Assembly: GCA_034670405.1 (NCBI GenBank)
Contig: JAXDDX010000283.1
Span: 267,570-331,569 of the forward strand
Reading direction: 5' to 3'
Length of the DNA stretch: 64,000 nucleotides
Origin: Hoplostethus atlanticus
Lineage: Eukaryota > Chordata > Actinopteri > Trachichthyiformes > Trachichthyidae
Below the pieces are notes generated by a model, which was not told the DNA's origin, made no database searches, and was given only the letters and a program-made list of their open reading frames with translations. Each line of letters starts with the position of its first letter. The stretch's first letter is position 1. Positions 50,385 to 61,076 of this stretch are shown in pieces. The translations under genes were made by a program, and so were the position numbers.

Positions 50385-51030
50385 ACCCGTGACAGCCCGG
50401 GCAGATATCTCAAAGTCGGCAAATTGCCCTCGTAGTGATGCAACGTAAGTGCGCAGTGATTCCAAAAGGCACACAGCGGTCATTATGTCCATGTCCCTCT
50501 TTTGCAAGCTGTTGCTTGTAAGCTTGAATCGGTGCAGCACAGTGTCCCAAAATATGGTCATCAGCGCAGTCTCCAGCTTCCCAAGCTTGCACAGCGGCCT
50601 CGCGCCGTGTGTCCTGTCGCTCCTCGTTGTCAGACGCCGATAGTGGGTCAGGTAAAACTTAATTCCACGGTTTTTAACCTGGACTTGCCTTAAGAAAACT
50701 GATCTTGAATCTGTGCAATGTAAGCCACCTGACCTGCTCTCTATGCCCACCCACCTTGACCATTAGCCAATCTATACAGTGCATCGCTGCTTGCTCACCA
50801 GTCAGTCAACACTTGCCCAGCCGTCTCACCACAATAAAACACAAATCAATCATGAAACTTAATTTTCTTGGAAACAACTTTTATTTAATTCTAATTGGAT
50901 AGTTATCAAGATCAAAAGAATGGGTCAAGCTTTGTGTCATATTTCTGTGGAGCCGGACATAAAAAAAAAATTCCCTCCCATTGCAGAGGGTCCTTTCGCA
51001 TCGAGGGCCCCTGGGCACGTGCCCAGGTTG
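50385..51030 (-). pseudogene. hAT transposase remnant (ZMYM1/TTF-type)
   Basis: On the minus strand the frame contains ALMTIFWDTVLHRFKLTSNS and LQKRDMDIMTAVCLLESLRT, then YVASLRGQFADFEISAR, a region typical of the hAT family that contains TTF-type finger proteins such as ZMYM1. Only about 115 codons survive. Near 50995-51035, GAGGGCCCCTGGGCACGTGC resembles the terminal region of such elements. The position inside the Tc1 interval implies another nested event. Confidence 0.6.
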
Positions 51031-51034
51031 CCCG

Positions 51035-51398
51035 TATGGTAGATCTGGGCTTGCTTCTAGGCAGAGTAGCAAAGAAAAAGCCATATTTGAGACTGGCCAA
51101 TAAAAGGAAAAGATTAAGATGGGCAAAGAACTATTTAGAGAAGAAGCAGTCAGCTGGTATTCTGTCTAAAATGGAGTGGCCAGCGCAGTAACCAGATCTC
51201 AACCCTATTGAGCTGTTGTGGGAACAGCTTGACCATAAGAAGTGCCCATCAAGCCAATCCAACTTGTGGGAGGTGCTTCAGGAAGCATGGGGTGAAATTT
51301 CTTCAGATTACCTCAACAAATTGACAGCTAGAATGCCAAAGGTCTGTAAGGCTGTAATTGCTGCAAATGGAGGATTCTTTGACGAAAGCAAAGTTTGA
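51035..51398 (+). pseudogene. Tc1-like transposase C-terminal part
   Basis: The frame has NKRKRLRWAKNYLEKKQ, then a jump (middle of the catalytic domain deleted) to KMEWPAQ, a TAG, and PDLNPIELLWEQLD, which includes the last catalytic glutamate of the DDE triad. It ends with SSDYLNKLTARMPKVCKAVI and a stop at 51396-51398. The first two aspartates are gone, so no transposase can be made. Confidence 0.85.
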
Positions 51399-51560
51399 AG
51401 GACAAAATTATTATTTCAAGTAAAAATCATTATTTCTAACCTTGTCAATGTCTTGACTATATTTTCTATTCATTTTGCAACTCATTTGATGAATACAAGT
51501 GTGAGTTTTCATGGAAAACATGACATTATCTGGGTGAGCCCAAACTTTTGAGCGGTAGTG

Positions 51561-51839
51561 TATGTTAAATAAAATCAGAATATGTTAAATCAGCTACCTT
51601 TTAAAGTGACTTAAAAAATGTTATATCTCTTATATCTCTAGTTTTAGTTTGAAGACAAATTGAATGTTAATCCAATAATAGAACAAATGAGTGATCTGCA
51701 GGGAGTAGCAAAATGTATTACCTAGAATACTATACACATTGCATATAATATATATAAATAAAGTATAAATAATATATATAAATAAAGTTTGATTGATTGA
51801 TTGACTATACCAATTACGATTGTACAATTCCTACTGAAA
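51561..51839. other. AT-rich spacer
   Basis: The short sequence is duplicated around AATATATATAAATAAAGT (51756 and 51779). Nothing else was recognised. Confidence 0.4.
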
Positions 51840-52975
51840 TCTTTAAATTGGTACACAGTATTATAGGAGGATGATTTGTGTGGGGAAAGCATCCCAGATT
51901 GAATTTAGAGAAATTACAGCTACCAAGTAAAGGAGGACTAGTGTACTGTTCTAACATTAGGATATTGATTCCATATGCCTTGATTACACTTTCACTTACA
52001 CTTTATAATGGTGAATCTCATTGTAGAATTAAGAATAATTTTATGAAATCATGGACACATGATTTCAATTAACTATTTTGGTGTACAAGATAAATACTTT
52101 AGCACCACTTGATTTCAATCCAGACTTTAAATGATCGTGTGAAGACGCAGGGTTTAAGATTTGGAATGATGGTATGGTATTTATACTATACCACAAACAC
52201 CATATTTTAGGTATTTACAACTCTACAGTATGCTACAATACTAGCTACAATATTTAAACTCCATACCTGATCTTAAGAAGCGTATGAAAATGTCTGAACT
52301 AGAATTTATTTATTTTTTGGGTTCCATCTGAATACACATGGAAGAACATTCTACTGAATGCAAAGTAAATTTCATATTCTAACAAAAACACATGAAACTA
52401 ATATGATTCTGCATATTTAATGCCATGTTTGAAAGGTAAAAATGAGCAGGGTACTTATTTTCACTTGTTTTGGACATTTACAGGATTGTTTCTCATTGGG
52501 TCTCAATTCAAAATGAAATTATTTTTTAAATTAATTTAAGGCCCCTTAAATCCACTTCAGTGCTTACTTGGCCTTGACCTTGCTGAAGAGGACTTGTCTA
52601 GACATACAGGTATCCCTAATGTTAAAAAAAACACTTTTCATTGTTGCCACTGGAGCTATCACATGAGCTAAGGTAAGGACTGCTCTGATGTAATATGTAT
52701 GGGTACTACAAGTGTATGTGTATCTCAGGGCATTATGTGCTTGACCTTTGGCCTCAAGTTGAGGAAAAGGTGATTTACCCTAGCCATCCTCTCCCTACTA
52801 ATAATTTTAACTAATAATGTTTCTTCCCCTTTTCATGTGTGTTTGTTGTTTTCCTATTCTGCTATGTCTGAATTTGTTGTTTGTGTCTGAAATTGCATTG
52901 TCTAATGTGGTTGATCATATGTGTTTTGTGATCAACGATTTGAATAAAAATATTGAAAGCAAAAAATATATATAT
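51840..52975 (+). pseudogene. L1-like LINE ORF2 C-terminal fragment
   Basis: The frame at 51878 reads GKHPRLNLEKLQLPSKGG, matching the conserved post-RT segment of L1/Tx1-type ORF2. Later, in other frames, come LTKTHETN and QGTYFHLFWTF near 52450-52480, corresponding to the cysteine-histidine-like region just before the ORF2 end. The 3' end is ATTTGAATAAAAATATTGAA (about 52940-52960). Many stops are present. Confidence 0.6.
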
Positions 52976-54009
52976 CACCAGATAATCTTTAGATAATCTA
53001 TAGATTAACAGGCAAATTTTAATGTAATATTTGCCTGTTAATGTAAAAATGTGTTACAGATATTACAAATATTACAATATCAGGTTATGTTACATTTTCA
53101 ACTCAGAGGCTGAGTTTATTACATTTTGTTACATACAGTTAATGTAATAACTGTCAGATAATACCCCGTTGTCCACTGTTGCAGACATACATTGCTGAAA
53201 TTGCAAAAAAAATGTGCATTTTGCTATATATATATATAGTGTGTGTAGGTAAATTAAGTGCTATAAATTGAGCTGTTATGCTTGGGTCTTATGCCAAACT
53301 GTTATTTATGCTTTTATTCAATATTACAATATATTTATTCAACATTAACGTGTTTCCCTATATCAAACTCAGTTGTACTGTATGCATCCTTTTTTCCCTT
53401 GCTTATAATCAGGTTGTAAGACCTACAAGGATCTAAAGAGGTCTAGAAGATTGTTTCTTCCCATAGTCCCACAGTCTCTACATGTGTCGTTTCTAATGCA
53501 TCTCTGCAGGAAGATTAGAATTTCTCAGCTGAGAAAATATGATTTACTTCTTGGACGGCCAAATTATCAGTTTGCATGTTGCCTCGGGTCCAAAGTCAAC
53601 AAGGGATGGCATCCATTTAAACTGCAAATCATCTTCTGGATGAGCTCAGAGTCACTGTGTGTGTGTGTGTGTGTGTGGTGTATAAACATTGATCAGTGCG
53701 TGTGATTAATCATTCCCTCCCATTATGCCTGTTTTATGCCCATCCAAAGCCTGTTATGTTGTTCTTTCTTTTCTAGTTCATAATATTAATTACATTTTCA
53801 TTGGTTTGAGCTGGCAGCGGTATTAGCTCCTACAAAATGATGTTTTTTGTGTTTTTGCTGAATACAATTAGAGCTTAGTTTTCATCACAAACATCTATCG
53901 CACGCACGCACACACACACACACACACACAGGATTTGTTCCAGAACCTTTTGTTTTTTGTTTTTCACCTATTTTTAGCAGCTCAGTTAGATAAGCTGCAC
54001 AAACTGCAT
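52976..54009. other. Unassigned with GT and CA microsatellites
   Basis: GT tract at 53656-53677 and CA tract at about 53901-53930. AT-rich partly self-complementary sequence occurs at 53000-53200 (TTAACAGGCAAATTTTA and TATTTGCCTGTTAATG). The frame at 53451-53705 has no motif and runs into the GT tract. Confidence 0.45.
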
Positions 54010-54400
54010 GTTAAAGCTGCACTAGGCAAGATATTTACGTAAAATCCAGCTCACAAAGTGAGGCTGCAATAGAGAAGAGCATTCCATCCTCACTAATTGA
54101 GACACCTTGGATTTGTGCATATTAAATTCTGTTGTCAGTACGGTCACTGGTGGGAAACCTCCACACAGGAAGTGATGAATTGAAAGTGAAATTCAAAAGT
54201 GTCTCAGCGAGAGAGCACTAGGGGTGTGCGGAGATGTCACTAGTTGTATTTGTATTTGTTCAATTAATAAAATTATCTGTATTTGTATTTGGATAAAACA
54301 GAAGTGGGTGTGGTTTAAACCAGAGGTGGTCGTTATTTTTGCTAAAAACAGTTTTAAATTATTTTTAACCTTATTGAAATAGTAAAGCATCAAAATCAAT
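54010..54400. repeat. Dispersed non-coding repeats
   Basis: 54010-54210 is the reverse-complement relative of 12685-12845 (CACTGGTGGGAAACC, CACACAGGAAGTGATG, TGAGACACCTTGGATT). 54217-54400 begins AGGGGTGTGCGGAGATGTCA, with TTGTATTTGTATTTG, which resembles the end of a fish DNA transposon from memory. Neither has coding potential. Confidence 0.5.
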
Positions 54401-54924
54401 TACCTTTTAACAAACTATAAACAGGACAGTTGCTTACATTTTATTTTTTTTAAATAATAATGGTGGCAAGATGGGGAAAGGCAGCTGGCAGCTTACCTTG
54501 GCTATGGTAGTTAAGCTAATGGAGGCTAAGCTAGCAGCAGCTATATGGTATCAGCCTATCATCGCCACAACCTATCATATCCATAACAAGTACTTGGCAC
54601 ACCTCACACCACACACAACCTCTTCACCACCTACACCCCACCAGACACTAAGAGGAAGAATGACTTTACTGACATCGCCTTACAGAATTTCTGGGTTTTG
54701 AAGTCATTCAAACTTTCAAGAATTCAAACAGTAATATCCTACTGCCACTTAGATGTGAAAAGATGATTTGTGCAGATTTTTCCATCTTGTTAGATAGCTC
54801 CGCTTCCGGTCTACGCGGTCTCCGGTTCGGTTATTTAGTACTTGGTTTAGCCACTTAGCTATGGAAAAATGTCTTTCTACTCCCACTGTTCCTTGGTAGC
54901 CCCGATAAGCAAAGGGGTTTAAGA
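54401..54924. other. Unassigned
   Basis: A 76-codon frame (54471-54701) has no recognised motif. The region is CA-rich and ends at the TSD of the hAT element. Confidence 0.35.
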
Positions 54925-55830
54925 TAAGGTGACCAGATTTCTGAAATGAAAACCGGGGACATTTCCAGTTCGGCGGTCAATATATCATTAAAATATGCAA
55001 TGTTATTATCTATGAAATAAAAAAGGGGGACAATTCCGGTTTCATGTATTTTGACCACTGTTGTACTGTCAGACATCCCAAGTTGACAGAACTGATTTCA
55101 GGGAGATTTGGGCAAGGTTTCAGGGAGACGCGCTGGACTCGCGCTGCAATCACAATTATGAGAGAACTACTCCAATATTCTTATCATTACCTCAATTACT
55201 CCTGATTAGGGGATCATAAGACACAAATCACTTACTCATTCTCTGTGTGACTGATGAAATCTCTCTGTTCCTGATGTTTGATCCTGATGACACTACAAAA
55301 ATAAGAATTACTTATAACTAATATATTATATGCCTACCATCCATGTTAGCAGCCATTTTGTTGTCAGTGCACTTTAATTTTATAATCCATAACGGCTATT
55401 GTTTCCCCTTTATGCCTATTAACTTAAAAGAACCTTGACTGAACTTTAAACCAACCAGGCCTAATACTCAAGGCTTTCTGGTCTCTCACTTAGCCTACTG
55501 TGTCTTTAGTGCATCACCCTCTTCTTTTCACCATCTTCCACTGTCAATACTGCAATCACAAGAAAACTACACCACTATTCTAATCGTTAATTTTATAACG
55601 AGTAGATTATTATTTCCCCTTATGTCTATTAACTTAACTGAAGCTTGACTGAACTCTAAACCAACCTGCCTTAGTAACGCGGTCCCGCGTACTATCCCGT
55701 CCAGTATCAAAGAATTGACCGATGTCCTAAGTGCTCTCCCTACGTTTAGCCTCCCTAACGTGCTGTTGTCCATGCATAAAGAACAACACAGCAGCCTATA
55801 GCCTGGTAATCTAATCATATCACACATACC

Positions 55831-56613
55831 CAGGGGTTAAAGTGGGATTTGGCAGGTGGGGGAACCCTAAGATCTGGTGTAGCGGTGCAGCGGCGAAAAA
55901 TGACTCACCTCATAATAATTATTGTTTATTTATTTAAGACATTTGATGACTCAGATAACTTCAACAACACATAGTGTACACAGTGTTTCCCACAGAATTT
56001 GATTCTATTTGTGGTGGTAGCTGACCGGTTGGTGGGGCACCCACACACTTTCTTGAATTAATTATTAAATAATACTAGGGTGCTCCACTGTAAATATTTA
56101 ATTGCCAAGTACTTTGTGACAAATAACAATATTTACCGCCTTATACTCGTTTGTTACTTTCAGTAACAGCTCCACCTCGTCGTCCGTCCAAACAAAGACA
56201 TCTCTGCTCTTACTTTTCACCATTGCTGTTCTGCATAACGATATTTTCTGCAACTAAACAGAGCAGACAATCTGCTTCCTGTTTACACCGGCACGCGCAT
56301 GCCCAGTGTAGGTGAATGGTAACGTGATATGCGTTTTTATGGACGGAGATAATTTCTGAAACTGTGCTATAACGCTTGTTTGGACCGAGATCGTTTAGTT
56401 TAAAAAAAACGAAAACGTATTATTGTGGATGTAGCCTCAGAGAGGAGGCTACACAAAGAAGAGGGGCAGCTGGAAGGAACACCAGGCTGCAGCACACGAA
56501 AATGAACTCGCTTGACATTATTATGTATGAAACTGCCAGATCAGATTTATTTACTTATTAATCGAAGGTGCCGGAACGCCGTTCCAGATCGTTCCGGCCC
56601 ACTTTAACCCCTG
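55831..56613 (-). mobile_element. Nested hAT-like element D (783 bp) with a Myb-like exon
   Basis: CAGGGGTTAAAGTGGG and CCCACTTTAACCCCTG are perfect 16-bp inverted ends. The flanks CACATACC (55823-55830) and CAGATACC (56614-56621) match at 7 of 8 positions, as expected for a hAT TSD. The element lies wholly within element C. The interior includes the start of a gene on the minus strand (56098-56223). Confidence 0.85.
56098..56223 (-). CDS. Myb/SANT-like N-terminal exon, 41 aa
   Basis: Starting at ATG 56223 on the minus strand the peptide begins MVKSKSRDVFVWTDDEVELL and continues LKVTNEYKAVNI before a likely loss of homology and a stop. The W-T-D-D-E-V-E-L-L-L pattern is the first helix of a Myb/trihelix-like DNA-binding domain seen in a multicopy protein of fish genomes that I take to be transposon-associated. 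Only the first helix is left; the usual DWE..K..DI second half is missing, so it is a truncated exon and not a working protein. Confidence 0.6.
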   Translation of the reverse strand: MVKSKSRDVFVWTDDEVELLLKVTNEYKAVNIVICHKVLGN

Positions 56614-57327
56614 CAGATACCCACTGACCCACTGTAGATTTACAGACAAAAACGTTTTAGATAAATTAAATTGACATTGGCTAATTTAAGCCTCCCTCTG
56701 TACTAACGGGCTGCTTTGCAATGTGTATCGCTACCTAGGCTAGCTTAAACTGAGGTTACCTCAACATATCTTTTGCAGTCATTTAAACCTCCGCCCGCGA
56801 CTGAAAAGCTAGAAAGCTAGAATTGCACACAGTGCAGTGTGCCATAGTCGGCTTATTTTTTCCTGCCTCTCACCTCACGAACATATCCATGGTGGTCTGA
56901 TGATAACAGCGTAGAGTATTTTCTTTTTTGTGTTTTCTGTGTTCCATTTGGCTCGCTAAATCCCGAAATCACATCACCGAACATCACATTCCGCGCTGTT
57001 GTTGTGCCGAAGTGCGTAACTCGTGCGTTGTTTTTTTTGGTCGGGAGATTAACTCCTTTCCGGGAGTCAGGGAGATTGGGCTCATTTCCGGGGGACTCTG
57101 GAGTAGGGACGTTCCGGGAGGCCGACTTTGTAAAAATCGGGTACCAACCGGTAGGCTCTGCTGCCCCCTCTTTCTTGCCACGTAAAATATTATTTCACTT
57201 TGCGGTCTGTTTTTAACGCACAGTTAAAAACGGGGACATTTCCGGGGACAGCTCCAGCCGGGGACAGGCCACCAAAAATGGGGACTGTCCCCGGAAAACG
57301 GGGACGTCTGGTCACCCTAGTTTAAGA

Positions 57328-57890
57328 TGTACATTTCAAGTTACATCGACAACTATGAATAGCTAACTGTTAGCTAACGTTAATGGTTAGCTAGTTAGCT
57401 AGGTTAGAACTACTAGCCAACCACTAAACCCTTTGACTAATGAAAATATCTCTTTCAATATCAAATAAAGATCAGGAAACAGGCGAGGTCAGTAGACTGG
57501 AAGTTCATACGTCAACAGACGTATCACCTGGAAGTCTACAGCTTTACCCAATGCAACAAGCCCATTCTCCATAACGTACACCTATTTAACATTAAATGCC
57601 CAAAAAAAATCCATTTATTTTGCTTCCTGGAAAATTATGTATTTTATTTTTTAGTGGTTACTTCATGGCGTATTAGTAGGCATACAGAAAAATTACAGAT
57701 TTTTGAACAATCCACCCCTCTGCAACATCGGTGCATTTGTGGATATTCACCCCTGAAAATCCTGTTTCCTTTTCCTAAGATAACATGGTTGGTTGTTTAC
57801 AATCATGGTGGTTGGAATTTATTCGTTTTGAAGAATTTGTCACAGCTCAAGATTACATTTTCAAGGCTAACTGACTAATCAGTCATTTAA
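57328..57890. other. Unassigned
   Basis: A GCTAGCTAGTTAGC-type segment occurs near 57360-57410. The 74-codon frame (57654-57878) is not recognised. Confidence 0.35.
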
Positions 57891-58447
57891 CGCAAGACCT
57901 GGGGCCTCATTTGTAAAGGTTGCTACGCACAAAAAAGTGGCATTAACGGGGGTGAAATGTGCGTACGCATCTTTCACCGCAAACGTTGGGATTTATAGAA
58001 AAATTCTATGCGGAAAATGGTGCGCATTTCTACGCACACCCTTTCACCCACGCTTAGAGCCAGACACGGGAATCAGCGACGCCCGATGGGGAGATCACAA
58101 AATAAAGCTCAGTCCTCTTAAAAACATAGTTTTATAAGTGTGCTTTCACAGGGTTTGTGGTCTGTTGTATTTGTTAAGTCACTACTTAAAACCTATTTTT
58201 ATACAAAGGCATTCTCTTAACTCCTATTTTATTGATTATTTTACCACCCCCGTGCCAGGATGAAGTGACTGAGGGGGCTGTTAAAAATTGCGAGGGGGCA
58301 ATAGCCTCAGAAAGGCTAAATAACAACAACATAAGGCTACTGTTTCAAAATTAAAGAATACATTTATTAATCAGAGCACTCACATAAGAACGGAGCATGC
58401 AGAGAATTTATGAACGATAACGATTCTCTGTCAAAATCAGCAGGGGG

Positions 58448-58448
<1 letters not shown>

Positions 58449-58516
<68 letters not shown>
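58449..58516. repeat. (CT)n microsatellite, 34 units
   Basis: An uninterrupted CT tract of about 67 bases, the longest dinucleotide run in the window. The Ser-Leu frame across it is an artefact. Confidence 0.97.
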
Positions 58517-58518
<2 letters not shown>

Positions 58519-58807
58519 AATGGGGGGAAATAGGATTACAACCACGAAAAGCAAGCAGGCTGAGAAAACGAACTAAGTGGCGTGTCTGTCTATCGATCTC
58601 CTCTGCTATAGAAAATATTTTTCTATAGATACATAAAGCTTAAACAGAGGGGGCAAAAATACAACTGAGGGGCTAAGACCCCTTTAGACCCCCCTCATTT
58701 TACTCTCTCATATGTAGTTTATGCTCAATGTTGTATAACTTTTAAACTGCTTGTAAATTGTTTTTATCATTTTGTTCATCATCAGTTTGTCTTCTAAAGC
58801 ACATATA

Positions 58808-60377
58808 CACTGTGTTCCAAATTATTATGCAAGTAGGATTTCAGTTAAATAAACATTTTGTTTTTTGTTTTTCAATGAAACGTTTTGCTTGTGTTGTTTC
58901 TCCTGTCTGTTTAAAACACTGACATCAATTTCAGACAGGTTTGATAATTAATTTGGCAGGTGAGCCTAATTAAAGGGAAACTACTTAAGGAGGTTGTTCC
59001 ACATTATTAAGCAAGTCACAGGTTTCATGCAATATGGGGAGAAAGAAAGATCTTTCTGCAGATGAAAAGCGTGAAATATTGCAATGCCTTGCAAAAGGTA
59101 TGAAAACACTGGAAATTTCACGAAAACTTAAGAGAGATCATCGTACTGTGAAAAGATATGTGTGTGATTCAGAGCGCAGACGGGTTCGTTCAGATAAAGG
59201 TGTATTGAGGAAGATTTCTGTCAAGCAAATACATCGTATTAAGAGAGCAGCTGTTAAAAAGCCACTGCTGAGCAGCAAACAGGTATTTGAAGCTGCTGGT
59301 GCCTCTGGAGTCCCAAGAACCTCTCGATGCAGGATCCTTCAGAGGCTTGCAGTTGTGCATAAAGCTGTATTTCGGCCACCCCTAACCAATGCTCACAAGG
59401 AGAAACGTTTGCAGTGGGCTCAGAAATACATGAAGACCAATTTTCAAACAGTTTTATTCACTGATGAATGCCGTGCTACACTGGATGGTCCAGATGGATG
59501 GAGTTCTGGATGGCTGGTGGATGGCCACCATGTCCCAACAAGGCTGCGACGTCAGCAAGGAGGTGGTGGAGTGATGTTTTGGGCTGGAATAATGGGGAGT
59601 GAGCTGGTAGGCCCCTTTAGGGTGCCCGAAGGTGTCAAAATTACCTCTGCAAAATATGTGGAGTTCCTAACTGATCATTTCCTGCCATGGTATAAAAAGA
59701 AGAACCGTGCCTTCCGGAGTAAAATCATTTTCATGCAAGACAATGCACCATCCCATGCTGCAAAAAATACCATTGAGTCCTTGGCTGCTATGGGCATAAA
59801 GGGAGAGAAAATCATGGTGTGGCCACCATCATCCCCTGACCTCAACCCTACTGAGAACCTGTGGAGCATCCTTAAAAGGAAGATCTATGAGGGTGGGCGG
59901 CAGTATACCTCAAAACAGCAGCTCTGGGAGGCAATTGTGGCATACGCAAATGAAATCCAGGCAGAAACTATACATGGACTCACAAGTTCAATGGATGGGA
60001 GAGTTGTGAAGGTGATATCCAAGAAGGGCTCCTATGTTAACATGTAACTTGACCTGTAAAGATGTTTTTGATTGAAATACCATTTATTTTGAGAAAAAAA
60101 TATCTCCTAATGCAGAAAATACAACAGATTTCCGTTTTCAATTCTTTATAACCTATTGAATGCTTTGAAACTCTGTTGTGCATAATAATTTGGAACACTG
60201 TATTTTGAGTTATTTAAAAAAAATACTGTTGTCATCATCTGAAGTTTTGTTTAATAAAAATCCTGATTATAATATAATTGTTGAGGATTAAAAAAAATCG
60301 TACCGACTGTCATTTGTATTGACTATTTAGGAAAAACGAACAAATACAGCATATGCATAATAATTTTGAACACAGTG
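58808..60377 (+). mobile_element. Apparently intact DD37E Tc1/mariner element, 1570 bp
   Basis: Inverted ends CACTGTGTTCCAAATTATTA (58808) and TAATAATTTTGAACACAGTG (ending 60377) are flanked by TA. Each end region has a second internal copy of the motif: TTGTTCCACATTATTAAGCA near 58996, and GCATAATAATTTGGAACACTG ending near 60200. Inverted repeats of about 200 bases with two direct repeats each match the IR/DR layout known from Sleeping Beauty-type elements. The transposase frame between them is complete. Confidence 0.92.
59034..60047 (+). CDS. Tc1/mariner transposase, 337 aa, complete
   Basis: The enzyme cuts and pastes its own element at TA sites. Residues about 8-45 form a helix-turn-helix (LSADEKREILQCLAKG, SRKLKRDHRTVKRYV), and a second DNA-binding part follows to about 110 (VPRTSRCRILQRL). 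The catalytic triad is D144 (LFTDECR), D236 (FMQDNAPSH) and E274 (DLNPTENLW); the last two are separated by 37 residues, hence DD37E, unlike the DD34E of ordinary Tc1. The start at 59034 comes 16 bases after the inner direct repeat and is followed by no internal stop. Length is normal for the superfamily (about 340). A DD37E group (TRT) is known in vertebrates; membership is likely but not tested. Confidence 0.93.
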   Translation: MGRKKDLSADEKREILQCLAKGMKTLEISRKLKRDHRTVKRYVCDSERRRVRSDKGVLRKISVKQIHRIKRAAVKKPLLSSKQVFEAAGASGVPRTSRCRILQRLAVVHKAVFRPPLTNAHKEKRLQWAQKYMKTNFQTVLFTDECRATLDGPDGWSSGWLVDGHHVPTRLRRQQGGGGVMFWAGIMGSELVGPFRVPEGVKITSAKYVEFLTDHFLPWYKKKNRAFRSKIIFMQDNAPSHAAKNTIESLAAMGIKGEKIMVWPPSSPDLNPTENLWSILKRKIYEGGRQYTSKQQLWEAIVAYANEIQAETIHGLTSSMDGRVVKVISKKGSYVNM

Positions 60378-60870
60378 TATATATATATAACTTTGTTTTG
60401 AAACGTGCTATATAACTAAAGTGTATTATTATTATTATTAAGGTGTGCCAGATTATTAGGGCTTGTGCGGTTCTCCACAATGTGGCACAGATGCCTCCTC
60501 AGTGATGAGCACCTCGATCTCGCACTCCGCAAATTTCGCCTTTCTTGCAGTTGCCGTCTCTCCGTCTTTCCCTCATTGATAGTCCAACAAAGGCTACTTA
60601 ACAACATCGGCATATTCATGAGCTATTTAGCATTGACCATTTATGGATGATTGTGGGACGACACTGGGAGGAGTAGTGGGACGACACTGGGAGGAGTACA
60701 CAAGTGCACAATTCACCGCAGGTGGGTGTTTATAAAGAGAAGGTGTGCTCCGCACGGTTTTATAGATCTGAATATTTTCTTGCGTACGTAGATTCTGAGG
60801 TTTGTGAGTACGCAATGTTTTAGGATGGAATCTACGCTGAGTTTTATAAATGAGGCCCCTGGTGTCTTGA

Positions 60871-61035
60871 GGGAGTCAGTCTCTGGCCTATCATGGTGTA
60901 AGTGACCTAACCAGCCAGTAAAACAACTCTTGTTTTTATAATTAAATCACCCTTCAGCTCAACCACCCCAACCAGCCTTATTTGGCTATGAATAATACAA
61001 CTAGACACTTATCTGGAGTGAATAACTCAAATAGC

Positions 61036-61076
<41 letters not shown>

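Larger units (their letters stand above)
44695..51560 (+). mobile_element. Tc1-like element split by later insertions
   Basis: CACTACCGCTCAAAAGCTTGG at the left (44695) and AAACTTTTGAGCGGTAGTG at the right (ending 51560) are the familiar fish Tc1 inverted ends, each flanked by TA. The interior keeps about 360 bases of the left arm and, at the right, the transposase C-terminus. Most of the interval is occupied by an L2 LINE and a hAT remnant. The middle of the transposase gene was lost. Confidence 0.75.
54925..57319. mobile_element. hAT-like element C with TSD GTTTAAGA
   Basis: TAAGGTGACCAGATTT at the left and GTCTGGTCACCCTA at the right are inverted ends flanked by GTTTAAGA (54917-54924 and 57320-57327). 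Subterminal sequence near both ends carries CCGGGGACATTTCC and CCCCGGAAAACGGGGAC motifs. It hosts a nested hAT at 55831-56613. No transposase was recognised in the remaining 1.6 kb, so it is non-autonomous. Confidence 0.85.
57891..60870. mobile_element. MITE-like element carrying the mariner inside
   Basis: GCAAGACCTGGGGCCTCATT at the left and AATGAGGCCCCTGGTGTCTTG (right end at about 60870) are inverted, with GCGTACGCA-rich subterminal sequence on the left and GCGTACGTAGATTC on the right. Inside are a long CT tract (58450-58516), the mariner (58808-60377) and a short tandem GGGACGACACTGGGAGGAGT (60656, 60679). The superfamily is unknown and the TSD is not resolved. Confidence 0.55.
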
